64,000 nt of DNA from Atherix ibis (GCA_958298945.1 OY282609.1:65630220-65694219), one strand, 5' to 3'; positions 1 through 10,596 are shown, numbered from the stretch's first letter. The notes: generated from the letters alone by a model not told the origin. Numbers and translations: made by a program.

Positions 1-401
1 CCACCCAACTGCTCCGCGAGCATTTTTTGCGATTGGTACGCTTCTTGCCCACAAATCAAAATTGCCATCTTTGAACCGACGAAACCCATCTCGGCACGTT
101 GTTTCCAGCAAAGCATTGTCACCATAGGCCTCCATAAGCATTCGATGCGATTCGGCAGCCGATTTCTTCAAATTGAAGCAGAAAAGCAGAGCTTCCCGCA
201 TATGCTCGTTTTCTGGCATAAATCTAGACTTGATTACCAAAGGAAAAATGTATGTTGTTGTACTAAATTGCTGACAATGTGCACTGATTAATGTTGACAG
301 ATGTCAAACTCATAAAAAAAACTATGGCTTGCCCATGGTAGCTTAATACGCTCACTCACGCCATCTACGACCAAACAGCGGATTTAAGCTTATACACCTG
401 G
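1..401 (-). mobile_element. mariner M1 copy a (Mos1-like), N-terminal part, cut by window edge
   Basis: The right end at 373-401 carries the M1 inverted repeat, which on the minus strand begins CCAGGTGTATAAGC. Reading leftwards on the minus strand, a transposase starts with ATG at 217-219 and opens MPENEHMREALLFCFNLKKS, then continues through a helix-turn-helix stretch ending FRRFKDGNFDLW. Compared with the fuller M1 copy at 49247, about 75 bases after 'DLW' are missing, so the frame jumps to the segment that normally encodes QKMLAEQLG. The left part lies outside the window. The similarity to Mos1 (mauritiana subfamily) is from family knowledge. Confidence 0.85.
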
Positions 402-670
402 TTAATAAATAGAAAGAAATCTTGTAATTTATAATTCAATTTTTAAGCTTCCTTCTGGCTTGGCTCAAATGGATAACTTCCTGGCTTTTCTATGGAACAG
501 TTTTAAAGTATTTATAAAAAAATAATCAAGTTTACACTATATCTGCCGGACTGGTTTTTCAAACCTTCAATTTCCAGAGTAAATATCAGAACGAACTGGC
601 ATAAAATACTACTTAAGGAATATTAAAATACCAAATAAACAATAGTTTAAGAGATGAAAAATGAACTTAC
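402..670. other. AT-rich spacer, probably intron of the FSIP2-like gene
   Basis: No coding signal was seen. It follows a strong splice donor (GTAAGT on the minus strand, 670-665), so it is most simply read as the start of an intron into which the M1 element at 1-401 inserted. Confidence 0.4.
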
Positions 671-1659
671 TGCTTCCTGTGCATTAGTCCTTTTTACTTC
701 CAAATAATAATATTTATGTTTTAGCATTCGAATATCGCGTATCTTAAAGCGTTTCTTCAAAGCAATTATTCGCTGCCTTTCGATATCGTCAGCATATTTT
801 AAACGCTGTAATATGGCAATATTGTGAATTCGTTTCTGCTCCTGTAGAACCTCTTGGAATGTGGCCTTTGCTTTTTCAAATTGCTCAATTTTCCTTTTAA
901 TATTATTCAAATTTTCAATAAATTTCTGTTTTCGTTCATTTTCACAACGTTCTCGAGTTGCACAAATTAAATTTCTATTCCGTCGACTATTTAACATATT
1001 TTCGAATTTCCGTTTCTCTTTTTTACCCAAATTTTGTACTGTTGAATACATAATTTTATCGCGATGATCAATTTCCTTAAAGGCATAATAGAAAGAAAAA
1101 AACCATCAAATCATTATAGGATCAGTTCAAATTATAATTTTTTGGTTATTTCTTACTCTTCGTTTGATTTCTTTATTAACTAAATCGATATGCAATCTTC
1201 TTAGATATCGGCGATAAGAATTGAAATCCTTGAGGGTACAAATCACATTGTTATCGGAGGTCAACTTACCTATTCGTCTCAATAGCTGAAAATAATTTAT
1301 TTAAAATTGACTAGTAAAAGATTTAAGTACAAGTTAATTTTTCCAACTATTCGATTAGCTTCTTTAGAGTAAAACTTCTTTAGATGAGGATCATGTAGTG
1401 AATTGTAATCGATCCGTACAGTATATCCATTCGGATCGTAAAGAATAAATTCAGTAGTTTTCCATAATTTTTTTCCAATTTTATTTCGTGAAAATACAAT
1501 TTTATTATTTGGACATTTAAGCATAGGCAACTTATGACAAAGAGGAACATTTTCCCAGCCCGGGAGTGCATTCATTGGAATTCCCGAAGCTGGACGGGGA
1601 ACCGTTCCTACCAGTTCATCAACAGAAGTCTGTTGTCGTAATGCCAGTAATTCAATCAT
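671..1659 (-). CDS. FSIP2-like sperm fibrous-sheath protein, first three exons (partial)
   Basis: Three exons can be joined in frame on the minus strand. Exon 1 (1659-1348) starts MIELLALRQQ and carries LCHKLPML and NSLHDPHLKKFYSKEANR. Exon 2 (1285-1157, 43 codons, CAG acceptor and GTAAGA donor) reads LLRRIGKLTSDNNVICTLKD and then a tyrosine/arginine-rich SYRRYLRRLHIDL. Exon 3 (1075-671, GTAAGT donor) is strongly charged, lysine/arginine/glutamate-rich and probably coiled-coil. The blocks 'LP', 'SLHDPHL', 'G.IT..N.V.CTL' and 'Y..YL..L' in this order are those I know from the N-terminus of vertebrate FSIP2, which sits in the fibrous sheath of the sperm tail and binds AKAP4. The start at 1659 is preferred over the in-frame ATG at 1731 because similarity starts after it. 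The exon 1 donor (GTTGGA) is weak. The rest of this normally very long protein is not in the window. Testis expression is inference. Confidence 0.6.
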
Positions 1660-3204
1660 TTTCACTTCAAATCTTATACGAAATTTAATAATATTTATTG
1701 CGAAAAAATCAATTTCAATTTGAATAAACACAAATTAATTTAAATAACATTAAAGACTGTTATTGCGTCTACTTATCACAAAAAAAAATAAACAACTAAA
1801 CACCAACTACCAACAAAAATTGTACATTTCAAAATTGACATAAATTTTTTTTCAAAAAATTTCATATTTTCTCGCCATGCAAACAGGGCTTACTATTTTA
1901 ATAATAATCTTTATAAAGAAATCATATTTTTGTAGGTAAATTAAAAAGATGATCTCAAAGTAGTCAGTCGGGCGTTAAAATATTCTTTAAATATTTAAGA
2001 ATCAAAGGTTTATACATCCTATCAATTTTTTATTGAATAAGTTTTAAAAAATGACAAAATACAAAATTCTTAAAAAATTTTGTGAATAAATAATAATCAC
2101 TCATCTGGCAATACTTTTTAATGAAATCTTATATATGTGTACATACATAATCTCACCCACTGTTTTCGATCGATAATCAAAAAAAAAAAACCAAAACTAT
2201 TTTTTGCTAACGTCAGAACGTCGAAAGTTGAAGGGCGAAAAGTGGTAAAATTTCTCTTATTTTCTTACCCTCGCGCATATAACATAGTCTCTTCTGTAGT
2301 CGGAATAAGAGATTTTCTCTGTAAAACGCACTCTTTTTTAACGATGATAAATTCATCTCTTTTATATTACCTTAAGTTGAAGGTCGTCACTATTAATTTG
2401 TAATATTTCCTCTTCAATTGTAAAAATGTCAAAAAGGTGGTTGGTTGTTGGAGTTACTGATGGGTAGGACTGAAATGTGGTTGTAGTATTTGTAAAATTT
2501 ACTATTTTGAAAGAAGTCGATTTTAGAACCTGCATAATTAAATTTTTATATAAAGTAACGATATTACAAAAAATGAAAGTTTTTTGTACAAATTAACGTT
2601 TGGTTGTTTATTTAATACTCGTACACTTCAAATTGGAAAGAAGTTTTATTGAAACTCAAAAAAGTTCCATAAAATTTAGACTTTTTGACTAGGTTTGAAA
2701 AGTATTATTCAAAAAATAAATTCTTCACATTTATAATGTAAAATTGGAAAGTTTTTAAAAAGAATGACAATAAAAATAAAATCTGAATAATAACAAAGCT
2801 TTTTTTTGACATTTCTTAACTAGACGTAAAAGTTGTTTTTGTACACTCTCACTCAAATATATCAATTTTAATAGGATAACATCTGTTGAAATTAGATTAA
2901 AATAAGACTATAATAGCCAATAAATATCTGCGAATAAGCTTTAATAAATAGACAGACTCTTAGAGTAGTATATGAAAGCTTTTTAAATGCAACTCTGAGT
3001 GTTTTCACATAAGTATCAGTTGCTCTCAAACTTTAATTCAAAATTTCACTACCTTTGAATCGAAATTCTTCATTCTCCTAAATGGAGGAGGCAGCTCCAT
3101 TTTACCAATTTTTTCAGGAGAAGCAAAAAACTGTATCACTACGAATTCTGTGGACTTTTTTACTTTATTCATATGTGCAGTTAAACTCTATTACTTAATA
3201 CATA
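1660..3204. other. AT-rich intergenic stretch
   Basis: I see no supported gene. It should contain the promoter of the FSIP2-like gene just right of 1660, but no clear core element stands out. At about 3086-3100 a 15-base piece (minus strand ATGGAGCTGCCTCC) matches the terminus of the DUF7869 element at 4524. Confidence 0.5.
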
Positions 3205-4287
3205 CGAGGGTCGTGTTCAATAAGTCCTTGGAAAAAGATGGAAAAAAACTGTTTTTTAAAAACTCCTTTTAGCTCTATACACTTTTCCAACCGTTTTTCC
3301 AAAATTTTTATCCCGTCCAAAAAATAGGATTTCGGAAGTTCTGCAAAATACTCATCCGTTTGAGCAATGACGTCCTCGTTGGAAGTGAGCCGTCGTCCGC
3401 GAAGCCATTTCTTCAGATTGGGGAAAAGAAAATAGTCACTCGGGGCCAAATCTGGTGAATAAGCGAGATGCTGCAACAATTCCATTCTCAATTCCACAAT
3501 TTTGGCTATGGAAACAGCGCAGGTGTGCCCACGCACATTGTCCTGATGCAAGAGGATTTTTTTCTTCTTCAGATGGGGGCGTTTCTCTTTGATTTCCTCG
3601 CTCAACCGTTCCAATAACGACGCGTAATACGCTCCTGTTATTGTTTTTCCTTTTTCCAAGTAGTCGATAAAAATGATGCCCTGCGAATCCCAAAAGACCG
3701 TGGCCATCACCTTGCCGGCCGATGGCACAGTTTTTGCCTTCTTCGGAGCCCGTTCGCCCTTGAAAATCCACTGTGATGACTGTCTCTTCGTTTCTGGAGT
3801 GTAGTAGTGTATCCAGGTTTCGTCCACAGTGACATATCGACGAAGGAATTCGGCAAGATTGCGATGAAAGAGTGCCACCATAGCCTCAGAGTCCACTACA
3901 CGATTGCGCCTATTCTCCTCTGAGAGCAACCCATCTTGCCGAAATTGTTTTCACAGACAATTTTTCATGCAAAATTGAAGCGACTGTACCTTGTGATATG
4001 CCCGTGGCCTCAACTAATTCGCGCACTTTAATTCGCCGATCGTTCAAAATCAGATCGTGGATTTTGTGGATGATTTCAGGAGTAGACACCTCAACTGGGC
4101 GTCCTGAATGATGTTCATCTTTTGTGGATGAACGGCCACGTTTAAATTCATTCACCCAATTGTAAACCGTCGCAAACACAGGTGCAGATGTGCCATGAAC
4201 TGCATCCAACACGGCTTTGATTTCTTTCGGGCTTAAGCCTTTCAAATAGAGATGTTTGATGACAGCCCTAAACTCGCTTTTTTCCAT
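3195..4287 (-). pseudogene. M2a mariner transposase, frameshifted
   Basis: The reading frame starts with MEKSEFRAVIKHLYLKGLSP (ATG at 4285-4287), the typical irritans/Himar1 opening, followed by paired helix-turn-helix domains, the linker-type motif WVNEFKRGRSS, then YVTVDETWIHYYTPE with the first catalytic aspartate. The second aspartate is in HQDN and the third in YSPDLAPSDYF, 34 residues apart, i.e. a DD34D catalytic core. An 8-base deletion near 3925 (at the 'ARWVLRLLSEEN' region of copy b) breaks the frame between the DNA-binding and catalytic halves. A second shift near the C-terminus lets the frame run through the terminal repeat. The enzyme would cut and paste the element at TA sites if intact. 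As it stands it should be inactive. Confidence 0.9.
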
Positions 4288-4458
4288 TGTTATGCACAAA
4301 TAAATGTCGTTAACTTTAATCGACGATAGAAATTGACCTACGCTATGGAACGAGCTGAAATTTTGACAGCTTTCCTGTCGATAATGCTTCTAACATCTTT
4401 ACCAACACTACGAGCGCAATTTCTCGGATTTTCGCAATTTCTTATTGAACGACCCTCG
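3205..4458 (-). mobile_element. mariner M2 copy a (irritans-like), 1.25 kb
   Basis: It is bounded by inverted repeats (CGAGGGTCGTGTTCAATAAG at the left, its complement ending CGACCCTCG at the right) and flanked on both sides by TA, the expected mariner target duplication. The transposase runs on the minus strand. The left repeat carries an extra GT compared with the two other M2 copies. Confidence 0.92.
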
Positions 4459-4523
4459 TAATATACTCTCAAATTACTCCTCTTGGAAACTTGGATAGAT
4501 AATAATATAAAATATAAAACTAT

Positions 4524-5564
4524 GGAGCTGCCCCCTTTTTGCACCGGAGGATACGAAAAAAAAGTCAATAATAAATTTCAAGTTATGTTTTAACAATTTT
4601 TTTTTTCAAAAGTACATAATAAAGTAACTTTACATTAGTCTGTTAAGCTATCTTCTTCGTGCCCAACAGTTTGCTCTTCTTCTTGGCTCTTCAGCTGGTC
4701 ATAAAACCACATACAGTCTGGGGGCACATATTGTATTTTGTTGCGAGTTCTCGGACATGTAGATATTTGGGGCGCTGAAGTGGTAACGGCGCAGAGTAGA
4801 AGAGAGATGTATGTGTAGAAGCAGGTAAAGTTAACGTAACGCCATGTTTCTGAAAGATAAACAAGTCCTTTAGCAAGGCAGAGGCAACACTGCTGCATTT
4901 TACGCCTTTTGTTGTAAACGCCATCACACGGTAGAAAGATATCCCAAATTTTTGTTTCCTTTTGTTTGAAACGGTTGTTTTGAAAGCCCCTTTAAAATGA
5001 CCACTGAAATCTAAAAATCATATCTTGGGAAACTGGAACTACTATAAATTTGCGGCATGTATTTTTAACCAGTTGAACCCATTCTTCTGGCAAATAGATC
5101 CTCTCCCGTTTCCTTTCCTCTTTTTCGATTAATCCAAAGCTCCTGTCGCAAGGAAGAAAACTTTGCCCCGGTTCTGGAAATCTGTGTATTGTTTCAGAAA
5201 ATCTGTTAGTATTTGCAAGAAGTGTATAAAGGTACTGAGTCAAGACTTTGTTTTTATTTTGTGAGCTGCAGTTATCGGAATAAAGATATATTTTTCTGAC
5301 TGTTGGTGCTAAAAAGTTCTCAAGAAAATAGTGTAAAAAGCTTACTACATCATTAGCTCCTTTCTTGGCTATGGTTTCATCGTACATGAAAAAGTACGAT
5401 TTCCTAGAACTAGCTGCAAAAAAAATTGTGAAATTATCAGTAATTGATCCCGTGCATTCATTCATTACTGAACGTCATAGCCACGTTTCACATTGATATG
5501 AAATTATAAACTATTGCAAGCATTTATCATGCTTGTTCATTCAGTGCAAAAACGAGGCAGCTCC
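4524..5564. mobile_element. 1.04-kb element with 21-bp TIRs carrying a DUF7869-like gene
   Basis: The left end at 4524-4544 reads GGAGCTGCCCCCTTTTTGCA plus C. The right end at 5544-5564 is its inverted partner, differing at two positions (CTCG in place of CCCC in the middle). The interval is filled by a single degenerate minus-strand gene resembling DUF7869 proteins. No target duplication can be read: the left flank is CTAT and the right flank is directly another terminus (5565-5585). The pairing of these termini with this gene is an inference from position. Confidence 0.6.
4635..5465 (-). pseudogene. DUF7869-like protein, degenerate
   Basis: The largest open piece (5465-4992) contains FFMYDETIAKKGANDVVSFL, then KIYLYSDNCSSQNKN, then HRFPEPGQSFLPCDRSFG and IEKEERKRERIYLPEEW. 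The 'SDNC..QNKN' and 'HRFP..GHS..PCD..F..IE' blocks are what I recognise from DUF7869 proteins, which occur in high copy in many arthropod and cnidarian genomes. The next piece (4927-4635) continues with KYLHVRELAT and, after a frameshift, VPPDCMWFYDQLKS, the usual end of such proteins. The conserved Asp-Asn and Asp/Glu positions suggest an RNase-H-like (DDE) fold, but that is inference. Stops and frameshifts around 4990 and 4740 make it non-functional. N-terminal zinc-finger regions seen in longer relatives are absent. Confidence 0.55.
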
Positions 5565-5585
5565 GGAGCTGCCTCGTTTTTGCAC
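5544..5585. repeat. Perfect 42-bp palindrome: two TIRs head to head
   Basis: The arm GTGCAAAAACGAGGCAGCTC plus C is followed with no spacer by its exact complement. The left arm is the right terminus of the element at 4524-5564. The right arm is a further terminus pointing the other way. Confidence 0.9.
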
Positions 5586-5743
5586 GGGATTCAATAAGGG
5601 GCCATCTACATATCCTTTATATTTCCGCAGTGAATTAAGGCAGCTGCCTCGTTTTTCCACTGATTGATAGAGCAGCTTTGGAATACTTTATATCCACTGG
5701 AAAAAAAAATCGCCAACAAATGGAGCTGCCTCCTTTTTGCAGC
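5565..5743 (+). repeat. Three spaced solo copies of the same TIR
   Basis: The motif GGAGCTGCCTCGTTTTTGCA occurs at 5565, as a variant with CAGCTGCCTCGTTTTTCCAC at 5641, and with CTGCCTCCTTTTTGCAG at 5722. All are on the plus strand, 75 and about 82 bases apart. The sequences between copies are not clearly alike beyond a TTTATAT segment, so this is a row of termini and not a clean tandem repeat. Confidence 0.7.
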
Positions 5744-5852
5744 GGTGTCTTCAATTGGTTTCATAAAAATTAATGTAATTCAGATTTCGTTAAAAAAAAT
5801 GAAGAATTTCAATGTAGTTTTACAACGAAACTTGAACTTAAGAGTATTTTTC

Positions 5853-5966
5853 CAGTATATTTCAGATATTAGTCAAGCCTTTGATCGAGTATGGCACCTG
5901 CCATTACTCTGGAAACTTAAAACGATCCTTCCTTATAAACCGATATTTCAAAATAAATCAAGCTAA
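5853..5966 (+). pseudogene. Jockey-like non-LTR reverse transcriptase fragment
   Basis: A short open stretch reads YISDISQAFDRVWHLPLLWK followed by LKTILPYKP. 'D.SQAFDRVWH.GLL.KLK..LP' is the finger/palm A motif of jockey-clade reverse transcriptases, including the first catalytic aspartate. Only about 35 residues are recognisable. Confidence 0.6.
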
Positions 5967-6083
5967 TAAACTATGGAATGTGGAATGTTTTGCCTTATTC
6001 GTTTTAGAGTAAAGTGCATCGACATCTTTATACCTTTTGATACTTTCCAAGCTTGCGTTTTACCAGTACATTATCAGGACTTA

Positions 6084-6909
6084 CCATGTGTATAATCTTA
6101 AATCCGCTGTTTGGCGAGATTGGTTTCGTCGGTTTAAAGACGGCAATTTGGAATTGTGGGACAAGAAGTGTGACAATCGGCCAAGGAAGGTTAAGGACCA
6201 TCAATTGCAGGCTGTTTTGGACGAAGACGATATCCAATCGCAAAAAATGCTCGCGGAGCAATTAGGTGTTACTCAACCAGCCATTTCAATTCGTCTGCGT
6301 GCCATGGGGAAGATTGAAAAGATCGGAAAATGGGTGCCGTATGAATTGAACGATAGGCAGATGGAGCGACGCCAAAACACATGCGAAATCTTGCTCGCCA
6401 GACAAAAAAAAAGTCGTTCTTGCATCGGATTGTGACAGGCGATGAAAAGTGAATATATTTCGAGAATCCTAAACGCAAGAAATCGTGGGTTGATCCCGGC
6501 CAACCATCAACATCTTCCCCAAGACCAAGTCGCTTCGGACGGAAGACGATGCTGTGCGTTTGGTGGGATCAGCAGGGTATCGTCTACTATGAGATGTTGA
6601 AACCTGGTGAAACTGTCAATGTCCACCGCTACCACCAACAACTGATCAAATTGCACCGTGCTCTGTGTGAAAAAAGGACGGATTATCAACAAAGACATGG
6701 TAAGCTGATTTTCCTCCACGACAACGCACACCGCACACGTCAAAAATGGCCCGAAACTACTTGGAGACACTCAACTATGAGGTGCTACCCCACCCCCCTT
6801 ATTCAACAGACCTGGCCCCTTCCGACTACCACCTGTTTTCGTCGATGGGCCACGCCCATCGTCCGAAAATGGCTTGATGAGTGGTTTACCTCGAAAGAGA
6901 AGGAAAAAA
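6084..6909 (+). mobile_element. mariner M1 copy b, deleted at both sides of the coding region
   Basis: The left terminal repeat (CCATGTGTATAATC..., preceded by TA) is joined after CCGCTGTTTGG directly to the codon block for RDWFRRFKDG, so the first roughly 50 codons and the leader are gone. The transposase then reads WDKKCDNRPRKVKDHQLQAV and VTQPAISIRLRAMGKIEKIG to NTCEILLARQKK. A poly-A slip there (8 A's near 6405-6412) breaks the frame. Later blocks are MLCVWWDQQGIVYYEMLK and LIFLHDNA, after which another frameshift scrambles the third catalytic region. The element stops near KWLDEWFTSKEKE, before the 3' repeat, where it meets another mariner remnant. Confidence 0.85.
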
Positions 6910-6939
6910 ACTTCGTTTTTGCTTCAAATTTATTGTATT

Positions 6940-7360
6940 TTTATATATCAGTATTATCCCCTTCGAAGTAGTTCCTGCGACAGTTATATATCGGCGGAAA
7001 CGTTGTTTCCAGTCTTCGTAACATTGCTGAAAAGCTTCAACTGGAATCGCTTTCAGCTCCTTCGTTCAATTTCTTTAGGTGTTATCGAGAGTACCAATAT
7101 GACGTCCTCTCAAGCGATTTTTCATCTTAGAAAACAAAAACATCTTGCAAACTACATTGATATCAATTTCCACTTAAAACTGGTTGATTAAGATGGTCAT
7201 GTGTCTGCAATGTCCGATATAATGCGAAGAACTCTTTTTCTAAGCCTTTCAATGAATTCTTTATAAAATAAACCTGCTTATTGATGGTTTGACCTTACAA
7301 GAGCCCTAACTCATTCCACATTTTCATTAGTTTCCGATGTTGAAGGCACTATAAAAGCAA
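6940..7360 (-). mobile_element. Degraded mariner remnant of the M8 clade
   Basis: On the minus strand, broken pieces resemble consecutive parts of a mariner transposase: FYKEFIERLRKRVLRIISDI (7280-7200), then FLFSKMKNRLRGRHIGTLDN (7140-7085), then KELKAIPVEAFQQCYEDWKQ (about 7062-7003) and RRNYFEGDNTDI with a stop (6980-6945). Several frame changes and stops separate them, and the stretch around the second and third catalytic aspartates is missing. The C-terminal pattern is like that of the M8 copy ending at 51037. Confidence 0.65.
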
Positions 7361-7719
7361 AAGTTGTTCTATAGAATCGGGTTTGAAACTTGTACTGCAC
7401 GTCTAGAAGTGACTAAAGCTTTGGACACACATCTGGCACTTTGAAAGCCACGTATGCTAATATTCGATGAACACTACCGGTATTGAAACTACCAATTTTT
7501 TCGTTGTTTCCCTATACACCAAGTTGACGTCTCACCTTCCCTATATACGAGAAGTGAAGGAGCTAAAAAAATACGTTGTCTGAATGATTTTTTTGTTTTC
7601 AGTTCCAAAATGCGATTTATTTACATTAGTTCTAAAGTGAAGAGTATAAATATACAAAATATATACATTATTATCATATACATCACTTTCCAGCCTATTT
7701 ATATTGTTACGAAAATGGT
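7361..7719. other. Unassigned spacer between mariner and gypsy remnants
   Basis: No coding similarity was found. Around 7380-7470 some sequence may be a further continuation of the degraded mariner, but I cannot place it. Confidence 0.4.
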
Positions 7720-8480
7720 TTGCTAAAATTGGCTATCACCAACTACTGATCTCTTCTCCGTTTCGATAGCACTCCACCAGTACCCGTATAACTAGCGTCT
7801 GTGTCGATGATGAATTCATTTAAATTTTTTGGGTAACCCAAGACAGGCGTATTACACCAACATTATTTTAGTTCTCTGAAAGATGAATCACATTTTTCGT
7901 TCCAGTTAAACTGACGTCGTTGTTCTGTGAGTTCATATAATAATCATTGCGCATGAATCTTCTATAGTACGAGCACAAATCGAGAAATTCCCGCACCTCA
8001 GTCTTATTCCTTGTTATCGGCTAATCTCGAACAGAATTGACCTTCTCCGGGACCATCAGTATACTTTCTTGCGAAACAATTTGCCCGAGAAATCTGACTT
8101 CTCTTTTGAAAAATGAGCACTTCTTGGGGCTCAGCTTCAAGTTTGCATTCCGTAGTTTTTCAAAAATTCGCCCCAGTTTTTGCAAGTAATCTTCAAACTC
8201 AATTATATTGTCCAATACACCAGGCAGGCATCACCTATTAGAAAGCACCAATTTCATAAGCCTCTCGGGTGTGGCGTTGTATAATCCAACAAATGGCATA
8301 ACTTTGAATTGCCACAGTTCTTTTCCTGTAGAGAATTCCGTTTCTCCTTATCTTCTCTTCGATTTCCAACACTTTTCAAGTCTAAAGTGGAGAATCACAT
8401 TGTTCCGTCCTTTTTCGTCACCAAAACTACCGGTGAACACTATGGACTCGATGAAGGTTCGATGGCGTTGCTAGCTCGTA
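7720..8480 (-). pseudogene. Gypsy reverse transcriptase and RNase H remnant
   Basis: In order on the minus strand: SPVVLVTKKDGTM (about 8445-8407), STLDLKSVGN, EDKEKRNS, a 'MPF.GLYNATPERLM' block (about 8295-8255), VLDNIIEFEDYLQKLGRIFE (8220-8160), LSPKKCSFFKREVRFLGQIV (8135-8075), then VPEKVNSVRD and TRNKTEVREFL. Further left, SLTGTKNVI and NVGVIRL resemble the start of RNase H. In the usual Y-L-D-D active site of this family the sequence has V-L-D-N, so at least one catalytic aspartate is lost, and frameshifts and stops occur throughout. Confidence 0.8.
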
Positions 8481-8622
8481 TTTCACAGTCATTCTATCCA
8501 GTTCTTTTCTCTCGAGCTAGGGTGACTCTTCTTGGCCGTTGGCACATAGGTACTGCATTGCAATTGTCTAGCCGTCGCGCTGTCCTCAATAACTGCCGAT
8601 GTCTTTCCGCTCCTCTTCGCAT

Positions 8623-9105
8623 CTACGAAACTACCGCACAGGTGCCTACTACTTCGTTTCTCTCAACAACGCATTCCTCATCCCTCAGATTTATTATCCG
8701 CTCCAAGGCAGAACCCGATGATTTCATCAACGTACGAGCAGTAGTCCAGAGTCGTCTAGTATTGGATTTTTCCACCATTAAACTCCGAACAGGCCCTCCT
8801 GACAATTTACTGGTCTCCGATCTCAATGGTAGAACTATTCGCTTCAAGCAAAACACATTGCCTAGCGACGGTCCTTGCAAGAATATTTTCTCGTACGCGC
8901 TCTTCAAGACACCATATTTAAAGTCGATTTTCAGCGGATATCTTCTCATAAAGTCCAATCCGATTAGGCGGTCATCGACGATATCTGCTATTATAGCGGT
9001 ATGTCGATAGGTGTTTCCTCCAAATTTAACCTGCACCTCTTTTTCTCCTCGTACCAGCAGCGATTTGTATTCGTATTGATTGTTCCCGAATATGGCTTTT
9101 GGCAA
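8623..9105 (-). pseudogene. Gypsy aspartic protease region
   Basis: The open stretch contains VQVKFGGNTYRHTAIIADIV then DDRLIGLDFMRRYPLKIDFK. 'IIGLDFL....IDF' after a beta-rich stretch is the C-terminal half of retropepsin domains of Ty3/gypsy elements, which cut the Gag-Pol polyprotein. The D-S/T-G active-site loop lies upstream (about 9115-9165), where the sequence is disrupted. Confidence 0.65.
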
Positions 9106-9189
9106 GCTGTGTTACCATGTGTGAACCGATAACCATTCGAGATACTTCTGTATGCAGAGTCAATCGACATGGTTTTTATCTACCATATT

Positions 9190-10310
9190 TATCTGTCTAT
9201 TACCAGGCTATTTAATATGACTCAGTTTTCCACATCAATAGCACATTACATTCGACAGACGGCCACTTGAACTTGCACCAGTATCCTCGACTATAATTGC
9301 TCTAACCTAGTGCATTCTCAGATCCTGACGCACCGCCTCTACTTCCTATCTGGAAGTCGACATGAGCCAAGGCATTTTTCAAGGTGGTGTGATGTCCCAA
9401 TCGTACAACCGCCCTGACTTCCAGATATATTTCTTATCCCACCGATAAATGCTTGCACCAGCATTTTATCAATGAAACAAGTTGATGTAGACTTGATATG
9501 CCTTCCGCAACAACTTCTCAATTCCAGTGCCAACTGTTGGAGACCTTCATTATGATGCTCAATCCGATATTTTAGCTATGCTCGGAAGACATGCTCCAGG
9601 TGGCTCTCTCCATAGCGCGATTTCAGGACTTCTATTAAGCGATCGTATATGAGTTCACCACCAAGAGCCTGATCGCATAAACCCAATCTTAGTGCAGTTT
9701 GAGCTTGATCATTTATCCACCGATTTGCCGTAGCCATTCAAACTGTAACTTGTATGCCGCCCATGAAGTATTTCCATCAAATGGTGGAACCTTGAATTTA
9801 CATAGCCATTATTGGCCTCAACTTCTGTAATTCTAGTTCTCAATTGTTGAACTTCAGCCTTCACCTTCCCTTCTTCTAGGTTGACTTCAGCCATCACCTT
9901 CTATTCTACTTGGTCTACTTTGGATATCACCTCTTCCTTTAGCCTATCTTGGGATTCCTTGAAAGATGGCACACGTTTCTGTTGCTGCTCCTGAACACGC
10001 TGATTCGGTTCTTGATTAAATTTTAGTTATTCCTGTAGACGCTGAAGTTGTTTTTCTTGTTGACGGCTTTGTTCTTGATTAAATTTTTTGCAACTCGTGT
10101 AGACGCTGATTCTGTTCCTGTTATTGGCGGCTTTGTTCTTTGATGAAGGCCAATAAATCCGACATATCGACCGCAGACTGTTTGGTTACAGACGAAGTTT
10201 CGTGAATTTCTACCACTGCACGTTCATCTTCTCCAGCCAATTCTTCATCAGCTGGCTACTGTTTCCTCGTTGAGAACTAAACTGTCTTAGTATTTTCGAC
10301 ATTTTCCGCT
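9190..10310 (-). pseudogene. Gypsy gag-like region with degenerate zinc knuckle
   Basis: The minus strand has a Q/E/R-rich, coiled-coil-like stretch (about 10130-9800, with repeated QEQN and SRTKP units) followed by a more hydrophobic part with RFHHLMEILHGRHTSYSLNG (about 9800-9720). Near 9245-9195 it reads CY-stop-CGKLSHIK, a zinc-knuckle pattern (C-x2-C-x4-H-x4-C) whose last cysteine is lost. Two roughly 60-base sections at 10020-10080 and 10085-10135 are near repeats. Stops are scattered. Confidence 0.55.
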
Positions 10311-10596
10311 TTACACTGAATATTGCTCGTAATCAAATGTTAATGAAATTATTTTTTCACGTTACGCACATGCCATTCACAAAAAGACTTCTTTGTGTGC
10401 GATGATAAAAAGTCACAAATTTATTCAACCAATAATAATGATAAGTACAGGAAAATAAACAAAACGAACACAGGTGCTGAGCGGAGACCATTGCGAACGC
10501 GGTCACTTACGCAGCTAAGTTTTTATGCACTCTCACGTACACCACCGCACACTTTCAAATAAACTCTTTAGCCTAACCATAGGCTAAACACCATAA

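Noticed and set aside
2137..2403. 88-codon open frame
   Set aside because: No recognisable domain, K/F/S-rich composition as expected by chance, and no splice or promoter context.
8208..9010. Plus-strand open frames of 88 and 233 codons
   Set aside because: They are the antisense of the gypsy protease and reverse transcriptase, which have clear family motifs on the minus strand.
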